Below are positions 10,760 to 22,965 of a stretch of DNA of 64,000 nt, in pieces. A model generated the notes under the pieces. The model was given only the letters and a program-made list of their open reading frames with translations. It did not search any database and was not told the DNA's origin. Source of the DNA: Malaya genurostris (taxonomy: Eukaryota > Arthropoda > Insecta > Diptera > Culicidae); the NCBI RefSeq assembly GCF_030247185.1, contig NC_080572.1:125490405-125554404 (forward strand). Direction: 5' to 3'. A program made the translations under genes and the position numbers. The first letter of the stretch is position 1. Each line of letters opens with the position of its first letter.

Positions 10760-10879
10760 TCACCTGTCAAACAACCTCAATCTTCATCAACGGTGGCCCT
10801 CGCCTTCACACGAAAGCATGTTGGGGGATTTTGTACGAAGGATATCTACATCGGACCTCCACACTACAGGCACGTATCG
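10760..10879 (+). CDS. Candidate internal exon, unknown product
   Basis: A 120-base interval is bounded by an acceptor-like ATATTACAG and a good donor-like CG|GTAAGAG, and one frame is open throughout with both ends in phase 0 (40 codons, SPVKQPQSSSTVALAFTRKH then VGGFCTKDIYIGPPHYRHVS). The polypyrimidine tract before the acceptor is weak. No family is recognised, and no partner exon was found. It may equally be chance or a non-coding exon. Confidence 0.3.
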
Positions 10880-10887
10880 GTAAGAGT

Positions 10888-13800
10888 GAACATTGGGAAT
10901 CCGTGTTGGGTGGCTGGGTGCGAGTAGTGCCGTTTACTTGTAGTATCCCGTCGTGGGGAATCGACATGAGCTCCGTTATCTTTCTGAACAAATAAACGGT
11001 AGCCGATCCATATTTGATCAGATATCCATGCATATCGTCTTTTCTGAAAGTTCAAGGAGAGTGCAAAATCTGTTAGAAAATTTGTCGCAAGGAAGTGAGC
11101 CAGGAACCGTTGGACTGTTCACATCATGAGTACCATGATTCGAGAATTTTGATATGGTGACTGCGTTGTCAGTATGGGTAGGTTGGAAGTATTTACTGAT
11201 GAAAAGGCTATCTTGATAATAATGTAGCTTTATGTATGTGAAACTTTCCTAGGTGGTCATAAAACAATAAGCATTTAATTAAATTGAATGACAGAGTAGT
11301 TTTAAACTTGAATGCAAGGTAAATACTAAAAATCCACCAACAAACAACAATAACATTTCTCTCAGATCACATCTAAATCACAAGGCTATCCATACCGCAC
11401 ACATGAAAAGATAACATGTGTGCTATTATGTTATATGATCTACACACATTTCTTCGCTAACACAACAACTTATTCATTCATTTGGCCGTCAATCAACAAG
11501 ACTTGAAAACTAGAAAACTTTTTCCGACCTGTTTTATGGAATTTAAATCGTTATTTTCGAAACGCACACCCTTGAAGTTGAAATGATTCAAATTCCTTAC
11601 GTTCCTATTTCGGAACCAGGAGCCGAATCCAGATTAAATTCGTGGTCGATTTTTGGAGGCAAGAAAATTTCCTTTTAAATTTAATATCGTATAAATCGGT
11701 TCAGTCATCTCAGAAATGTCGAGTTTCTAGATGATCCTGATTCATAACTGTTGATACTAGTAGCGCAAAATTTTTGCTTGGTGTTGACAGTCGATGTGTC
11801 AAAAAATACATGATATTATGTTGGCAGAAAGGGGTAAATTTAAAAAAACTTTGCAACTATGGTCAAAAATAAACGATTTGGCTCCTTAGGCTCATCAACA
11901 AAAAATCAGCTCGTGCGGGAAGATGTTCTGGGTCGCGGTGGAATATATTTTCGATCTTTCGAATGATCGCTGGAATAAGTGTAGGCATTGTACTAAAAGG
12001 TAATAAAGTAAAAATGCTAAAAAAACTTTTATGTCATTCCTAGGGAGACTATTTTTAACCAATCCTAGTAATCGGAATATTTATTTGATTATGTCCCTCA
12101 TGTTACCTTTTGTTACAGAAATTCTTCCTTCATCACAAATTAATTTTTTTCAAAGTTCATAGCAGAGAAGTGGTGTAGAAAAGTTGGAACGTCGTTGGAA
12201 AAATTGTATTGTTCTTCAAGGAAATTACATTGATTAATAATATTGAAATTTAGAGAAAAAAAAGTTGTTTTCTTTGTCGGGGACTTTTGACCAAAGTGTA
12301 TTCATCAAATATACGGATATGTAGAACAATAGAACAATATGTAAAATAACCGAATTGTAACTTGTTGAAATTTGCATATTCCACAATTGTTATAGAATAT
12401 TTGTTCCATAAGTTGAACAGCAATTTTTTACGGTGTTATATTGTCATTTCTGTTCGAAAGTGCAAAACCAGAACAATCCACGCCACCAAGGCTTTTCAAT
12501 GAAAATCGTCATAAGTTTTAAATTCATTCATTCAATCATATTCAGTAAGATTTTGATATTAATAATACAATATTGACCAATACAAGACGTATGGAAAACC
12601 CTGTAGCTCGATGTCACCAACTCCATTCTGGCCGATTCTAAAACTAGGAGGAAGACATTGTCTAAATTTTTGAAAAAGTGTTTTAGCTATCGGACGAAAT
12701 AAAAATTTATTTTCGGCGATCATTTTGGTGTGTGTGTTATTTTCTTTTCAAGTATAATCATAGCAACGCATCGGAAGTCACCATCTGTTTGCTAAACAGT
12801 AGTTTCAGTGTAGAACAATTCTGAAAAATGATTCGACATTCAAGTCGTCAGTGAACTTTGTTTCATCTTTCTCAAACCCCCTCTTAGTTGGCACGAACTC
12901 TGATTGGAATTTGACGCTCAACCCTTACTTAAAGCCAGCATAAAAACAGAAAGGTAAGCAAAAACTCTGAATGAGATTCTGTCATCAGAGCACATGGGTG
13001 CGAGCACGGTTACATTTTGTAGCTTATAGCTTCTGACAGTTTTTACTGATATCATGCTGATAGCGCTACCGAAATCTTCAAAGCGAAACCAATTTCCAGG
13101 AAGTTGAAACTCCCGTCCTAGCGTTACACAAACCGTGTGTTCTCATCGTGTAGGGAGGATCACGATCCTTTTAGATTATTTTAGATAAGTAATACTAGAA
13201 ATTTATTTAAAAGTAAACGAAAACAGGTAAAATTTTTGAAATAGCTCATCAGTTAGTGATTTATGAATATATTCTATCCAAAATTATTTGATAAGTAAAA
13301 TAATGATTTTAAGGTAAGAAAGTGAGTAAAAGTTACATAAAAAAATATTTGGTACCCTCCAATCGCAATATCGGAGAATAGAATGTATGAACACTTATCC
13401 GAAGAATGTTGGTTGATATTAGTGAATATGTCTTGTTTCGCTACCAGGTTTCGGTTTATGAGTAGTTTGGAACCTCATTTTACAATCTCATTTATTTGAT
13501 ATGTTAGCGACTTTAACCGTTTATAGTCATACGCCGTATTTTTAGAGTCGATTTTTTCACAAACCTGTACCACTATTCAGTAAATTAATCTCAGCCAAAC
13601 CACTGTGAGCTTTTGAACAGAAGCCATAAAAAGGCAATAATCAACTGAAAGTATTTCGGTAGTCCTGATCACACGAAACTCGGAAGATTGATTATGAACA
13701 TTCTTAAGTTATCTGAAGCTGTTAAAAAAAGAATTCGCCACATTTATTGTCCCTATTAATTCTATCGTAAAATATTGCTTAAATAACAAGGAATAACAAT

Positions 13801-16796
13801 TTCTTGCATCAATATCTGAGGGGTCCCCTTCTATGGTGAATATTTATGTTTCTTGTTAAATAAAAAACAGTCGTAATGAGCGAGTGTCATCTATTATTCG
13901 GCATCGAAGGCGTCGGTAACCGCGGGGGCAGTACTCCGCAGAGCACTGGTTTACTCATACTCAAATCAAAATTCTATGCCAACTGGATTAGCAAAAGTTT
14001 ACTAGGTTGATACTCCAAAGCATTGAGTTACAATTTTGAAGACACGTGAATCTCCTAGAAAAGAAGAATCACGAATCTTTTAGGAAAGTTCAACATTGCT
14101 GCACACAAAATTTGGAGAATCGCACTTTTAAACGATTGTTGAGATGTAAAACTTTGGAGGCTCTAACCTATGTTCCAGATCAAATAGATATTTTGGATAC
14201 AACGAAACACTCCATATTTTATAATTAAACTATCGCAGTACAAAGATAATATTGGCGTTAGGTATTGTTTATTGTTATCCTTAGGTTTCTGTCAGAGTAA
14301 ACGTGGTTTGTGAAGCCGCAACAGGCGTAATCAAGCAATTTCCGGTGCTTTCGAAAATGGAAACCGGACACCGATATTGAATTGAAGATGATTAGATATT
14401 AAATTGTATATTTGTTTAGAAGAATAGTTCTGAGATCTGGAAAGCCACTATGTTTCCAAGTCGAACAACTTTTTCTTGTGAGCTTTCTTACAAAAAGCCT
14501 TCCGTTTTGAATGGTATAAATTGGCCGTTATTTCAAAGATTTTGTTTATATAAAGTTTGGGAGCTTTCAAAACTTATCACACTGTAAACTCACAAGCGGA
14601 AATGGGATCCGAATAGAATTTAGACATTTTATTTGAGTTCTAGTTTTTGACCACTGTTCCAAACATTTTCGGAATAATAGAACTGGTAAGTAAATAGACG
14701 ATTCGATTTTGTTGGACCATCAAATTTGAAGCTAGAAAAATTTGCTGACCAGTATTAAGGAATTTGCTAATTTTCACCTCGTCACATATAAAAATGCTCT
14801 CTTGAAAGTCACTTATACACTTATTACCCTTTTATTCCGCAATCGAAGCAAGTAGATCAAATCAAAATTTAATAGTAGGCTACGCACTAGCATTTAATTT
14901 GTATCTGTGGCAATTCATTGGACGAAAACTTTGTAATCATAAGAAATAACCGGTTCTTCGGGGAATGCAATTTATTTTGCAGAAATTATATTAATTATTC
15001 CCGAATTCACACAAGCTATTCATCGGAATTCCTTAAATGATGCTACCTTTTATGCGGGAAATCGGAACAGTTGCCAAATATGGTGAAAAACTACAGCAGA
15101 AATTTAATTTTTGAGATCGAACCCGCATAAAATTCAGAAACATCCTTCCGAATCAACTATCCTAGAGAAAATGATAAATAACTTGTAAATCATCAACCTG
15201 ATTGATCCGGGTTAAGGGTCGGACGTACAACAATTGCTGGTCCGGCTTAAAATTTTCTTTAGTAAAGGTCTCAGCACCACGAGTAGAGTTTCCGCTCTGG
15301 GAACATGTAAGACCTTTGACCTGACCAAATGGGCTATTTTTTTTACAGATTTTCCTTGGCGCATGAACAAAATTCTTTTCTGTTGAATAATTCTGGTCAC
15401 GATATTTTTTTGTAGTCACGATTTTGAAGTAGAGACATTTTTTAAGATTAAAAAGAAATCGAGCGACTTCGATTGGGTAAAATAATACAGTGCTTGAAAT
15501 GTGTGTAAGAAAACTAAAAAAATTGAAAGAATTCAAAAATCGTACAGTGTAGAGTAGAAAATATTGTAAACGTAATTATCAAACACATGAATCTCTCATA
15601 CTGTACATCCCTGAGGCGATACGTTCTCGTTACGCTGTAGCGTGTAGATAAATTGAAAGCATATTCGATGCAGACAGGTTCTCTATCAACATTCCAACCT
15701 TATCCTGTCATTCCTGGGAATGGCTAGTTCATAACACAGAGTACACTGTAGGAAAATAGAATGTGGTAAGGTGAGGGAATGGGTTTATTTGTCCGATGGT
15801 GAGGTGACAACAGAACAACAACATAAAATCGCTACAATTCATGTAGGCTAGGTGGGAAAAAACTTGTTTACATAACACGGTTGAATTAGAATTCATTGAT
15901 ACAGGGTTTGTTTTCGTTTTAGTGGTCTTCAATCGATTGCTTGTCTGGAGTGATGAGGATTCGAAAAAGAGAGAATTACGTTCATGACCAGTAATGAAAA
16001 ATTCTGTATTTAACTACGCTTGAAATAAAGTGTACTATATTGATTGAATGACATTTTCCGTGTGGTTCATTTTCATGTGAAAATTTTCCCCGTATTCAAT
16101 AATTCAAGGAACAACTCAATGAACTATCTATACTATGAGTATGAGAAGCGTATCTACTCATCGTAACAGTTTTAAAAATTATTAAAAGTACTAATATGAA
16201 GCGGTATTCGTGTACTAGCTTAGCGCAACCAGCCATGAAATATACCCTTTGTTCAAAGTGATTATGTCAAGCTAAAACTAATTAGCAGAACTCAATTTTC
16301 CCCGTAATGTGTTTAACTAGAGTCTCCGTGTGGCATCCTGATGCTGATGCAATTGACAGACTCAATTGAAGACACTTAACTTTGCAGAGCACGGTTTACA
16401 CGGCCACTGATGATGTTCGGTCTGCTTGACGATCGTCGCATCGGTTGCTCGAAGCGTCAGATCTGGGTCTAATAATTATTTAATTATGTTCCTTCGGCGA
16501 CCGACATCAGAATACGTATGCTTTATGGAAGTACGTGGCAAGGGAGCATAATCAAGGTTAGTCAATGTAACCACTACCTAAGGATAATCATGCTTTGTTA
16601 AGACAAGTGGGGATATTGATTTAGATTAGTAGCATAAAATAATATTAACAACGTTCACGAATAGTATACGTACAATATCCTGTTTTGGCGTTTTACATTT
16701 TTTTCGTGAATACAACTCACTTTACTATGGAGCACATTTTCTAAAACCACATACGATCGAAAAATTAATACGTCGTTATTCAGAGTAAGGGCGTAT
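10888..16796. other. Long stretch with no gene seen; dispersed-repeat fragments
   Basis: Fragments of the dispersed repeat family are visible near 11530-11730 (GGAACCAGGAGCCGAATCC, TCAGTCATCTCAGAAATG) and more diffusely at 14400-14780. A CTGATTGG word at 12900-12907 precedes a CATAAAAA word at 12939-12946. No exon or element ends could be supported. Confidence 0.4.
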
Positions 16797-16800
16797 ATAT

Positions 16801-17508
16801 TTGCAGTCACAGTTAGACTTATTCACAAACTGGTGTCAGGATAATAGAATGGTTTTGAACGCCTCGAAGTGTTCCGTTTTGTCGTTTACTCGTAAACGCT
16901 CACTGATTACCTACGACTATAGCATCTCGCACAATATACTGAAACGTGAATCTTTCGTGAAAGATTTGGGTATCATTCTTGATTCCAAGCTGGACAGTCA
17001 CATCGATTATGTGATTTCGAAGGCCTCCAAGCTCTTGGGTTTCGTCTTTCGTGTTACCAAGAGCTTTACTAATGTATGCTGTCTTAAGGCATTATTTTGT
17101 ACTCTTATCCGTTCGACGCTAGAATATGCAGCTGTTGTCTGGGCACCTCACTATCAAATCGACATTGCACGCATCGAAGCTATCCAGCGTAAATTTGTTA
17201 CATTCGCTCTGCGCAGTTTACCTTGGAGGGATCCCACTAATCTTCCTAGCTACAAAGATCGTTGTAAGCTTATTGACCTGGATCTGCTATCTGTTCGTAA
17301 GAATGTCTCGAAAGCCGTTTTTGTTGCTGATTTATTACAATCACGTATCGATTGTCCCGAACTTCTGCAATTGATTAATCTGGAGATTCGCCGACGTAAT
17401 CTACGCTCTCATCGTTTCTTGAGTTTACCCATTGCACGAACAAATTATGGTTACAATGAACCATTTTCCAGTATGTGCTCCAATGTTTTCGACTATCTCG
17501 AAATATGA
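16801..17508 (+). pseudogene. RT C-terminal fragment of LINE ORF2
   Basis: About 235 residues are open. Visible are LFTNWCQDNRMVLNASKCSV (the segment after the YADD box), VKDLGIILDSKL, LKALFCTLIRSTLEYAAVVW, IEAIQRKFVTFALR and LPSYKDRCKLIDLDLL. The catalytic YADD is missing because of the 5' truncation, so no RT activity is possible. The frame begins at a non-ATG codon at the truncation point. It is related to, but a different copy from, the ORF2 remnants at 53.2-54.1 and 60.7-62.9 kb. Confidence 0.8.
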
Positions 17509-17570
17509 TCAAACGATTGTTTCATTGCCACTTGTCAGATTAACTTTGGATCAGGATTTGTCTGTAACCG

Positions 17571-17615
17571 TTTGTATTTTTGTTCAACCTAGTGATGGTT
17601 GAACAAAAATACAAA
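17571..17615. repeat. 19-bp perfect hairpin just after the LINE ORF2
   Basis: TTTGTATTTTTGTTCAACC (17571-17589) pairs exactly with 17597-17615 around the loop TAGTGAT. It lies 62 bases after the stop codon, at the beginning of the 3' UTR. Confidence 0.8.
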
Positions 17616-17634
17616 AATTTCTCCCATCACCGTT

Positions 17635-17890
17635 GGAAACTAATCAGATTCGCTCGATGATACTAACCCTTTCGCTTCCCCTCTCATTTTCTTCGTCTTC
17701 TTCATTTCTATTGGAAACTAATCAGATTCGCTTGCAAATACTAACCCGCTCGCTCTTCCTTCTTTCCTCCGTCTTCCACCATCTTTTCGATCACTAATTA
17801 CTTGCCGATTCTAACCCCGTCTTTCTCTCTGTCTTCCACCATTTTTTCGATCACTAATTAGATCTACATGCCGATTCTAACCCCGTTGTT
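17635..17890 (+). repeat. Pyrimidine-rich degenerate tandem repeats in LINE 3' UTR
   Basis: Units with GGAAACTAATCAGATTCGCT (twice) and TTTTCGATCACTAATTA followed by GCCGATTCTAACCCCGT (twice) recur at intervals of about 65-75 bases. The same type of units is seen at 37975-38200, so the array is a property of the LINE family. Confidence 0.65.
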
Positions 17891-18204
17891 CGACCACGCT
17901 TACTTTCCACCCCCTCCACCTACCTTACCTATCCCTTTTTCTCCGCCAGCTGAAGCAAGAACACTATTGCTGCCCTGTAGTGTTTGGTGTCATCAACTAG
18001 ATATAGGGTTGTAGGTTTAGTTTTAATTATTAGTTTTTATTGTTAGTGTTAAGCCTTATTGTATCTGTTAGATCATTGTAATCTGTTGATACGAAAGATG
18101 AGGAGGTTTTATGCCTGCTGGAGAGAGAGATTGCCAATTTTCATCTCCCTGCTCCCTTTTCCCTGCTCCCAAAAAAAAAAACAAAATAAACAAAAAATAT
18201 AATC

Positions 18205-19500
18205 ATCAATTTATGATAACATTTTCAGTTGTATAGCATAATCACAAATAATTCAAAATTGAAGTTTTCTTAAATGTTTGGTCTCAACGATTGTCAAAGA
18301 CCAGTGCGTTAGATTTGCAGTCATAATTTTAAAAGCTCATAGCTTAGTGATCTGTAGAAGGATTTATATAATCTAACTACCAAAAAATCGAAATTTTTCA
18401 ATTTGAACATGTATTGCAACAACATTGAAGTGTTTCAATAGTATACTATGATTTGATCCAGGTCAACACCAGCAGAGATGGCATTTCACCAGAGTGATAC
18501 ACGCTAGAGTCAGATTTTTGCCACACCGAGGAAGCAAAAAACGAAGCACCGCACAAAGAGGAAAGCGCACTTCTTCTCAGTGTCGAATAGACAGCATTTG
18601 AGTGTGTGCTTGTGGTTAAAGCAGCTGGCGCGAGTGAAACACATTATCTTTGCATGAATCGCTCACACGCGCTCTCGTCCAAATACACCCAAGTGACCAC
18701 TGGCGCGTGATGGCGAGCGAACACTTCTGTGAACTTCAATTAATAGAGAGTAGATCTGGCCTTGCTATGAAAAATTTGCAAGGAAAACCGAAAATTTTAC
18801 GATAAATTGTTTTATTTTGCTGATTTTGCGTGTCCACGCTTCATCTACGAAAACCATACAGCAGAGTGCTCACCGGCGTGTACACCTCTGTAAAAGTATC
18901 TGCATCCACCTCAGAGAATTTATTAGCTAATGCTCTAGCACTTTGGTGCGATTCAGTGGAAGAGGTAAAAGGAAATAAACAAACGCACTCATGATGCGTG
19001 CACACTTTACACAACAGTGGTGTATAAATGTGAAAGAGAAGAGTTCTCGTTGAAGTTGTCAGTGTGAGGGGAGAAATTTTCCTTGCTCTTCGTCACACAG
19101 AGGAGATAGACATCTCTGAACACCAGCCAATCAGCACGCATTCTGTGGAAGAGAACAATATATCAGTTACTGTACAACTGCATCAGTATAAAAGATAAAC
19201 ATTCAACTTTTTCCCATTATTTTCAGTGCAATGGTTGTCGAAACAAGACATACGAGAGAGCAGTACCGGAGACCTCACGCTGTTGGAATGAAGCGAGCAG
19301 CAGAGCTGTGCGGAATAACTGTCGCAGCTGGACACACAGTAAAACCACACCAAATGCCTGCTAATCCTGTTGGAATGAAGCAAACAGCAGAATGGTGTAA
19401 AGGAATTTCATTGGGAGAACACTTTTTAACAGCGATTTGCGTTTCCAGAGGGCAGCAGTGGAAGTCGTCAGAGCATCATGGGAGCGCTGTGTTTTAAAAG
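18205..19500 (+). repeat. Promoter-bearing dispersed repeat, copy 2 (split by a MITE)
   Basis: Outside the insertion 18473-19118 the sequence aligns with copy 1 (5510-5930). CCAATCAG is at 19127-19134 and TATAAAAG at 19187-19194. Downstream GTTGTCGAAACAAGACATAC matches copy 1. An ORF of 88 codons starts near 19231 but lacks recognisable motifs and is not conserved in copy 1. Confidence 0.6.
18473..19118 (+). mobile_element. 646-bp hAT MITE, copy A
   Basis: Ends CAGAGATGGCATTTCACC and, complemented, CAGAGATGTCTATCTCC; flanked by perfect 8-bp duplications AACACCAG (18465-18472 and 19119-19126). The target is inside the promoter-bearing repeat, and copy 1 of that repeat (near 5781) shows the unfilled form. 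The same 646-bp element is present inverted at 33529-34174. No transposase is encoded. CAG-type ends plus 8-bp TSD are hallmarks of hAT elements. Confidence 0.9.
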
Positions 19501-19847
19501 GTACCGTTGCTCAGTTAAGTTGTCCGGAATTTGAGTCGGAACTCATTTTGAGTTCCAAATGCCTGAAATCGATTGCTCCATATTATTTGGAATCCAATTG
19601 GAAATCACAATAAGCACTAATTGGAACATTAACGAAATCATATTAATGATAGAGGTCACTATTCTAGATTCTGGATACAAGGAATAATATTCTTCACAGA
19701 ATATTTTCACTGCTTTGTAAAACAACTCTAGTTTAAATGTTTATCATATTGGACAGCACATGCGTTATTGTGAAGAACTCTAATACTTCCTATACTTTCG
19801 TTGTGTTGTACCATTTTATATAATGAACTTAATATTATTATTATATA

Positions 19848-20235
19848 CACACTTAAAAAAAACAGTGATTTTACATTTTATTAGATGCACATACATACAT
19901 TTAATATTGTGTTCAAGACACCATGACTTGAAATTCATTGAAATAAAAAAAAGAATACTGATAGCAACCGCGACTTGAACCGAGAATCATTGGATCGCAA
20001 GTACGTCTGTTAATCGACTGAGCCACAGGAGCATGCATCTGCTTGGCTGGTAAAAGGTGCATTTAAATCTATACAGCTAGCAGAACGCAAATTACAGTCG
20101 AATCCAGTAAAATTCAAGCTCATCTAACATTAAGTCATTACAAATAAAATCTTCAGTCATTTGACAAATGAGGTCTTTATGAATTACATCGTATGAGGGA
20201 TTAAGTCACCTGAAAAATTCAATTTTTTTGGAGTG
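19848..20235 (-). mobile_element. TA-flanked MITE carrying a tRNA-like module, copy 1
   Basis: Bounded by TA on both sides (19846-19847, 20236-20237). Ends are CACACTTAAAAAAAACAG and, complemented, CACTCCAAAAAAATTGAA, which are imperfect inverted repeats. It is the inverse of the copy at 38339-38777. TA target and CACT-like ends suggest a Tc1/mariner-type MITE. It is 388 bp and encodes no protein. Confidence 0.75.
19962..20032 (-). ncRNA. tRNA-like module inside the MITE (not a tRNA gene)
   Basis: On the minus strand GCTCCTGTGGCTCAGTCGAT resembles a tRNA 5' half with an A-box-like TGGCTCAGTCG, and CTCGGTTCAAGTC resembles the T arm with a B box. The acceptor and D stems do not pair well, so a functional tRNA is unlikely. 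The same module is at 38552-38624 in the other copy. Confidence 0.5.
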
Positions 20236-20437
20236 TATGTTTTATATAACCCATTTTTGACATGTTGATATCGTGCTTTATAAGGGCGCAGTTTGAGTTT
20301 CAACGAGCCATTGTTATTCGTATTCACGTCAATCCGATTATGCCTGTTGCGTGATGAACAGAGAAGTTGCTGGTCGTGAGGCAGCCTGGATTTGAACATA
20401 TTCGCTATATAGCACCAATTCGGTTCTCTTGAAGAAC

Positions 20438-20693
20438 TCTCGGTTGATTTTTCATTAGGGCGTATAAGCAAGTGACAGTTTCTCTTTGTTTACTTTCTCT
20501 TCTTTAATTATCAAGCGGTTTCCACGTTTATCACTTAACTCTTTGCATGAAATCATACCCGAAACTTTCGACTTTCAAACAGAATAGTGATATCAAAGAA
20601 AATCTTTTTAATCACATCACAATAATCGAAAGAGATAGTGATTAAAGAGAAACTTTCACTTGCTTATACGCCCTAATGAAAAATCAACCGAGA
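20438..20693. mobile_element. 256-bp MITE with 50-bp terminal inverted repeats
   Basis: The left arm TCTCGGTTGATTTTTCATTA-GGGCGTATAAGCAAGTGACA (20438 on) is mirrored at 20644-20693 with one or two differences. TIRs cover 40% of the element. No clear target duplication outside the arms. Confidence 0.8.
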
Positions 20694-20697
20694 ACTA

Positions 20698-20965
20698 TGT
20701 CTACCACAGCTAACGGTGGCGGAAATGATGGTAGATGCGTATGCACGGAATGCACAAAAATACAGGTTCGAGTCCAGTCTCTGAGTGCATCTTTTGTAAA
20801 AGAATTGTCTCTTCTGTGAGTTCCCTTTTTGTTTAATTTTTCTACCTCTGCTCATACATATTTCGAATCATTTTGCGTTTTTCCGGAAGTGATAAATGGT
20901 GTCGTTATTATAAAATTTCAAAATTCTCGTCGGGGTTAGAGGTTGTATTAAATATGCATTTTAGC
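20698..20965 (+). mobile_element. tRNA-derived SINE (family 2) with LINE-like tail
   Basis: An A-box-like GGTGGCGGAAATGATGG and a consensus B box GGTTCGAGTCC (about 20763) lie about 45 bases apart in the head, as in tRNA-derived SINEs. The tail 20879-20952 resembles the 3' UTR of the LINE at the left window edge (1459-1533): CCGG-AGTG, ATGGTGT, CGGGGTT-GAGGTT and TATTAA occur in the same order. Boundaries are approximate. Confidence 0.55.
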
Positions 20966-22559
20966 TGTTTTGAATTGAGATGGAAGTGCTGCAAAGTAAA
21001 TTAATCTTCATTCAAGTCCAACTTTTATATTTTTTGTCTCTTTGCTCAACCGCAATATTGCTTCATGAAAGTGAATATTGGCACTGGACTTAAGGCAATT
21101 TTGAATTGAGTAATCAAAGAAATAATTGAAAATTAAAACATTGAAATTATACTTCAATAAACATCTGGTATCTAGCCGCGCACATTTCAATGCAAGCTAT
21201 GTACAGTAAAACAAAGCTTCAATGGAATGATTGAATTGGAACAATAAAGCTTTTTAATTGTTATGCAACCCTGTCTGAACGTCCGGAATACAATCCGTTA
21301 AAGCCGCGCTTCAGCTAAGAAGCGGAAAGGAAAATTCATTTGCATCCAACCGGAATGCTGAGAATTGCTTTACGTGTAGCATACGGTGCGGCTAATGGAA
21401 TTTCTTTGGCATCTGTGATAAATGTTTCTAGCGACTGGCACTGCGATGTCCTGCTGAAATGGAATGAAAGAATCAGAACGAGTCAAAGATAAATTTTTTC
21501 CTTACAGTAAGTTCAGACTTGTCGTTTAAGATATGAAATGCGATACTGACTGTTACGATAGTGGTGACGGCAATGATAGAAACGTGTGATGGATGGCTTT
21601 GGTGGATTTATAACTATGTGAAGTGATAAGTCGAGTGTGCTGCAGTTTTCCTGCATATACGCTTAAAGCCATAAGATAAAATACACAAGCATATGACACT
21701 CTCTGGTAAGGGAAAGTCACCATTCGGAAGTTATGTAAAATGCATGAATTGCCGGAAGATTTTTTAAAATAAATATGACAAAGCATTTTTTATCCAATTC
21801 AGTTTAATTGGATTCTTTCTTTATGAATAAACGATTTATCATGACTGTATCGAAATGGTATTAATGATTTGTTTTTATTTTCTACAGTTCAATTTAATTG
21901 GTTATATTGAGAAAAAGTATGGGTGTATTTGTATGTATTTAAACTAGAAATAGCCTTGCAGAAAATTTAAAATTGACGAGCGATTCCAATTAAAAAAGAG
22001 GTTCAAATGAAATAAAGAGTGTTTCGATCAAGAATTTGCCCAATAATAATGTGTGTAAATTATTCAAAGTTTTATTAACAAATCAAAAAAAAAATTTATC
22101 AGGTTTAAATCAGAAAAAAAATTCCTCAAGCTTTCAGGCGGGTGATTGGCTATTCAAGTAACAGGAACAGATGGCCTGTCACACAATATATTTCCATGTG
22201 AATTTTGGTAACGGTATATGTTTGATAATTTGCCGAACACTGTTCTTGCCCAGTTTAGTGTCTGTCTAGACGGAAGTTTTATCATCCTGTACCATGCAAT
22301 CAAAATTGATCAGTATTTTCCTGTGTAGTAACGGCGAGCGTACTCTTGATTTGCACATTGACACGATTAGGAGTTGCCATCTTCAGGTTAGTCGATAGAT
22401 TGGCTTATCTTTCAGATCAATAGATTACTGTAGGCGACATTCGTTATGGTATTTGTCGACTTTCGCTTTCCTTCGATCTAGTCTATCTATTCAGCAGTTT
22501 TATATGACTCGGTTAGACCTTTCATTTGAATGTATGTTTATTTGTGAAAATCGAGATTA
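20966..22559. other. No supported gene
   Basis: AT-rich, short unrelated open frames only. No terminal repeats or splice-bounded open interval noticed. Confidence 0.35.
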
Positions 22560-22965
22560 TATGAGATAAGTGAGTGAGGACCGGAATCCGGGGACCGATA
22601 TAACCGAAACTAGAATGATTCGAAAATTGAAATAGTGTTGAGCTCAATTTAGAATATTTTCCACCTTTTTTGCATCGTTGCCCCTAAAGACTGTTTAAAA
22701 GTTTGAGCCCTCATCATCTTTTAATACCGGAACCGGAAGTTGGAACTGAATAAAATTCCAAAGCAACATATGTACATATGACCAGTTTGTGAAAATATAT
22801 TCTGATAATTCTGAATCTATACATTGAAAAAGTTTAAGCACATTTTGAGAGTTTTTAAGTTCTTCGCATTGTCGCGTTTAATGACAGTTTGAAATTTAAA
22901 CACTCTTCACCCAATGATTCCGGCATCGGAAGTCAGATCGAAATAAAACTTCGTAGCAACTTATG
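22560..22965 (+). repeat. Dispersed repeat fragment
   Basis: Has AATACCGGAACCGGAAGTTG, TTCCGGCATCGGAAGTCAG and similar words of the dispersed family. It leads directly into the SINE tail duplication. Confidence 0.45.

Larger units (their letters stand above)
16797..18195 (+). mobile_element. 5'-truncated non-LTR retrotransposon (no RNase H) with 3' UTR and poly(A)
   Basis: Holds the last third of ORF2, a 3' UTR of about 680 bases and an A-rich end (18170-18195). RT sequence goes straight to the UTR without RNase H, as in Jockey/CR1-group LINEs. A second copy of its 3' UTR is at 37935-38935. 5' truncation is the usual result of incomplete target-primed reverse transcription. Confidence 0.8.

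Noticed and set aside
19962..20032. Functional tRNA gene
   Set aside because: Box-like words are present, but acceptor and D stems pair poorly, and it is a repeated part of a MITE.
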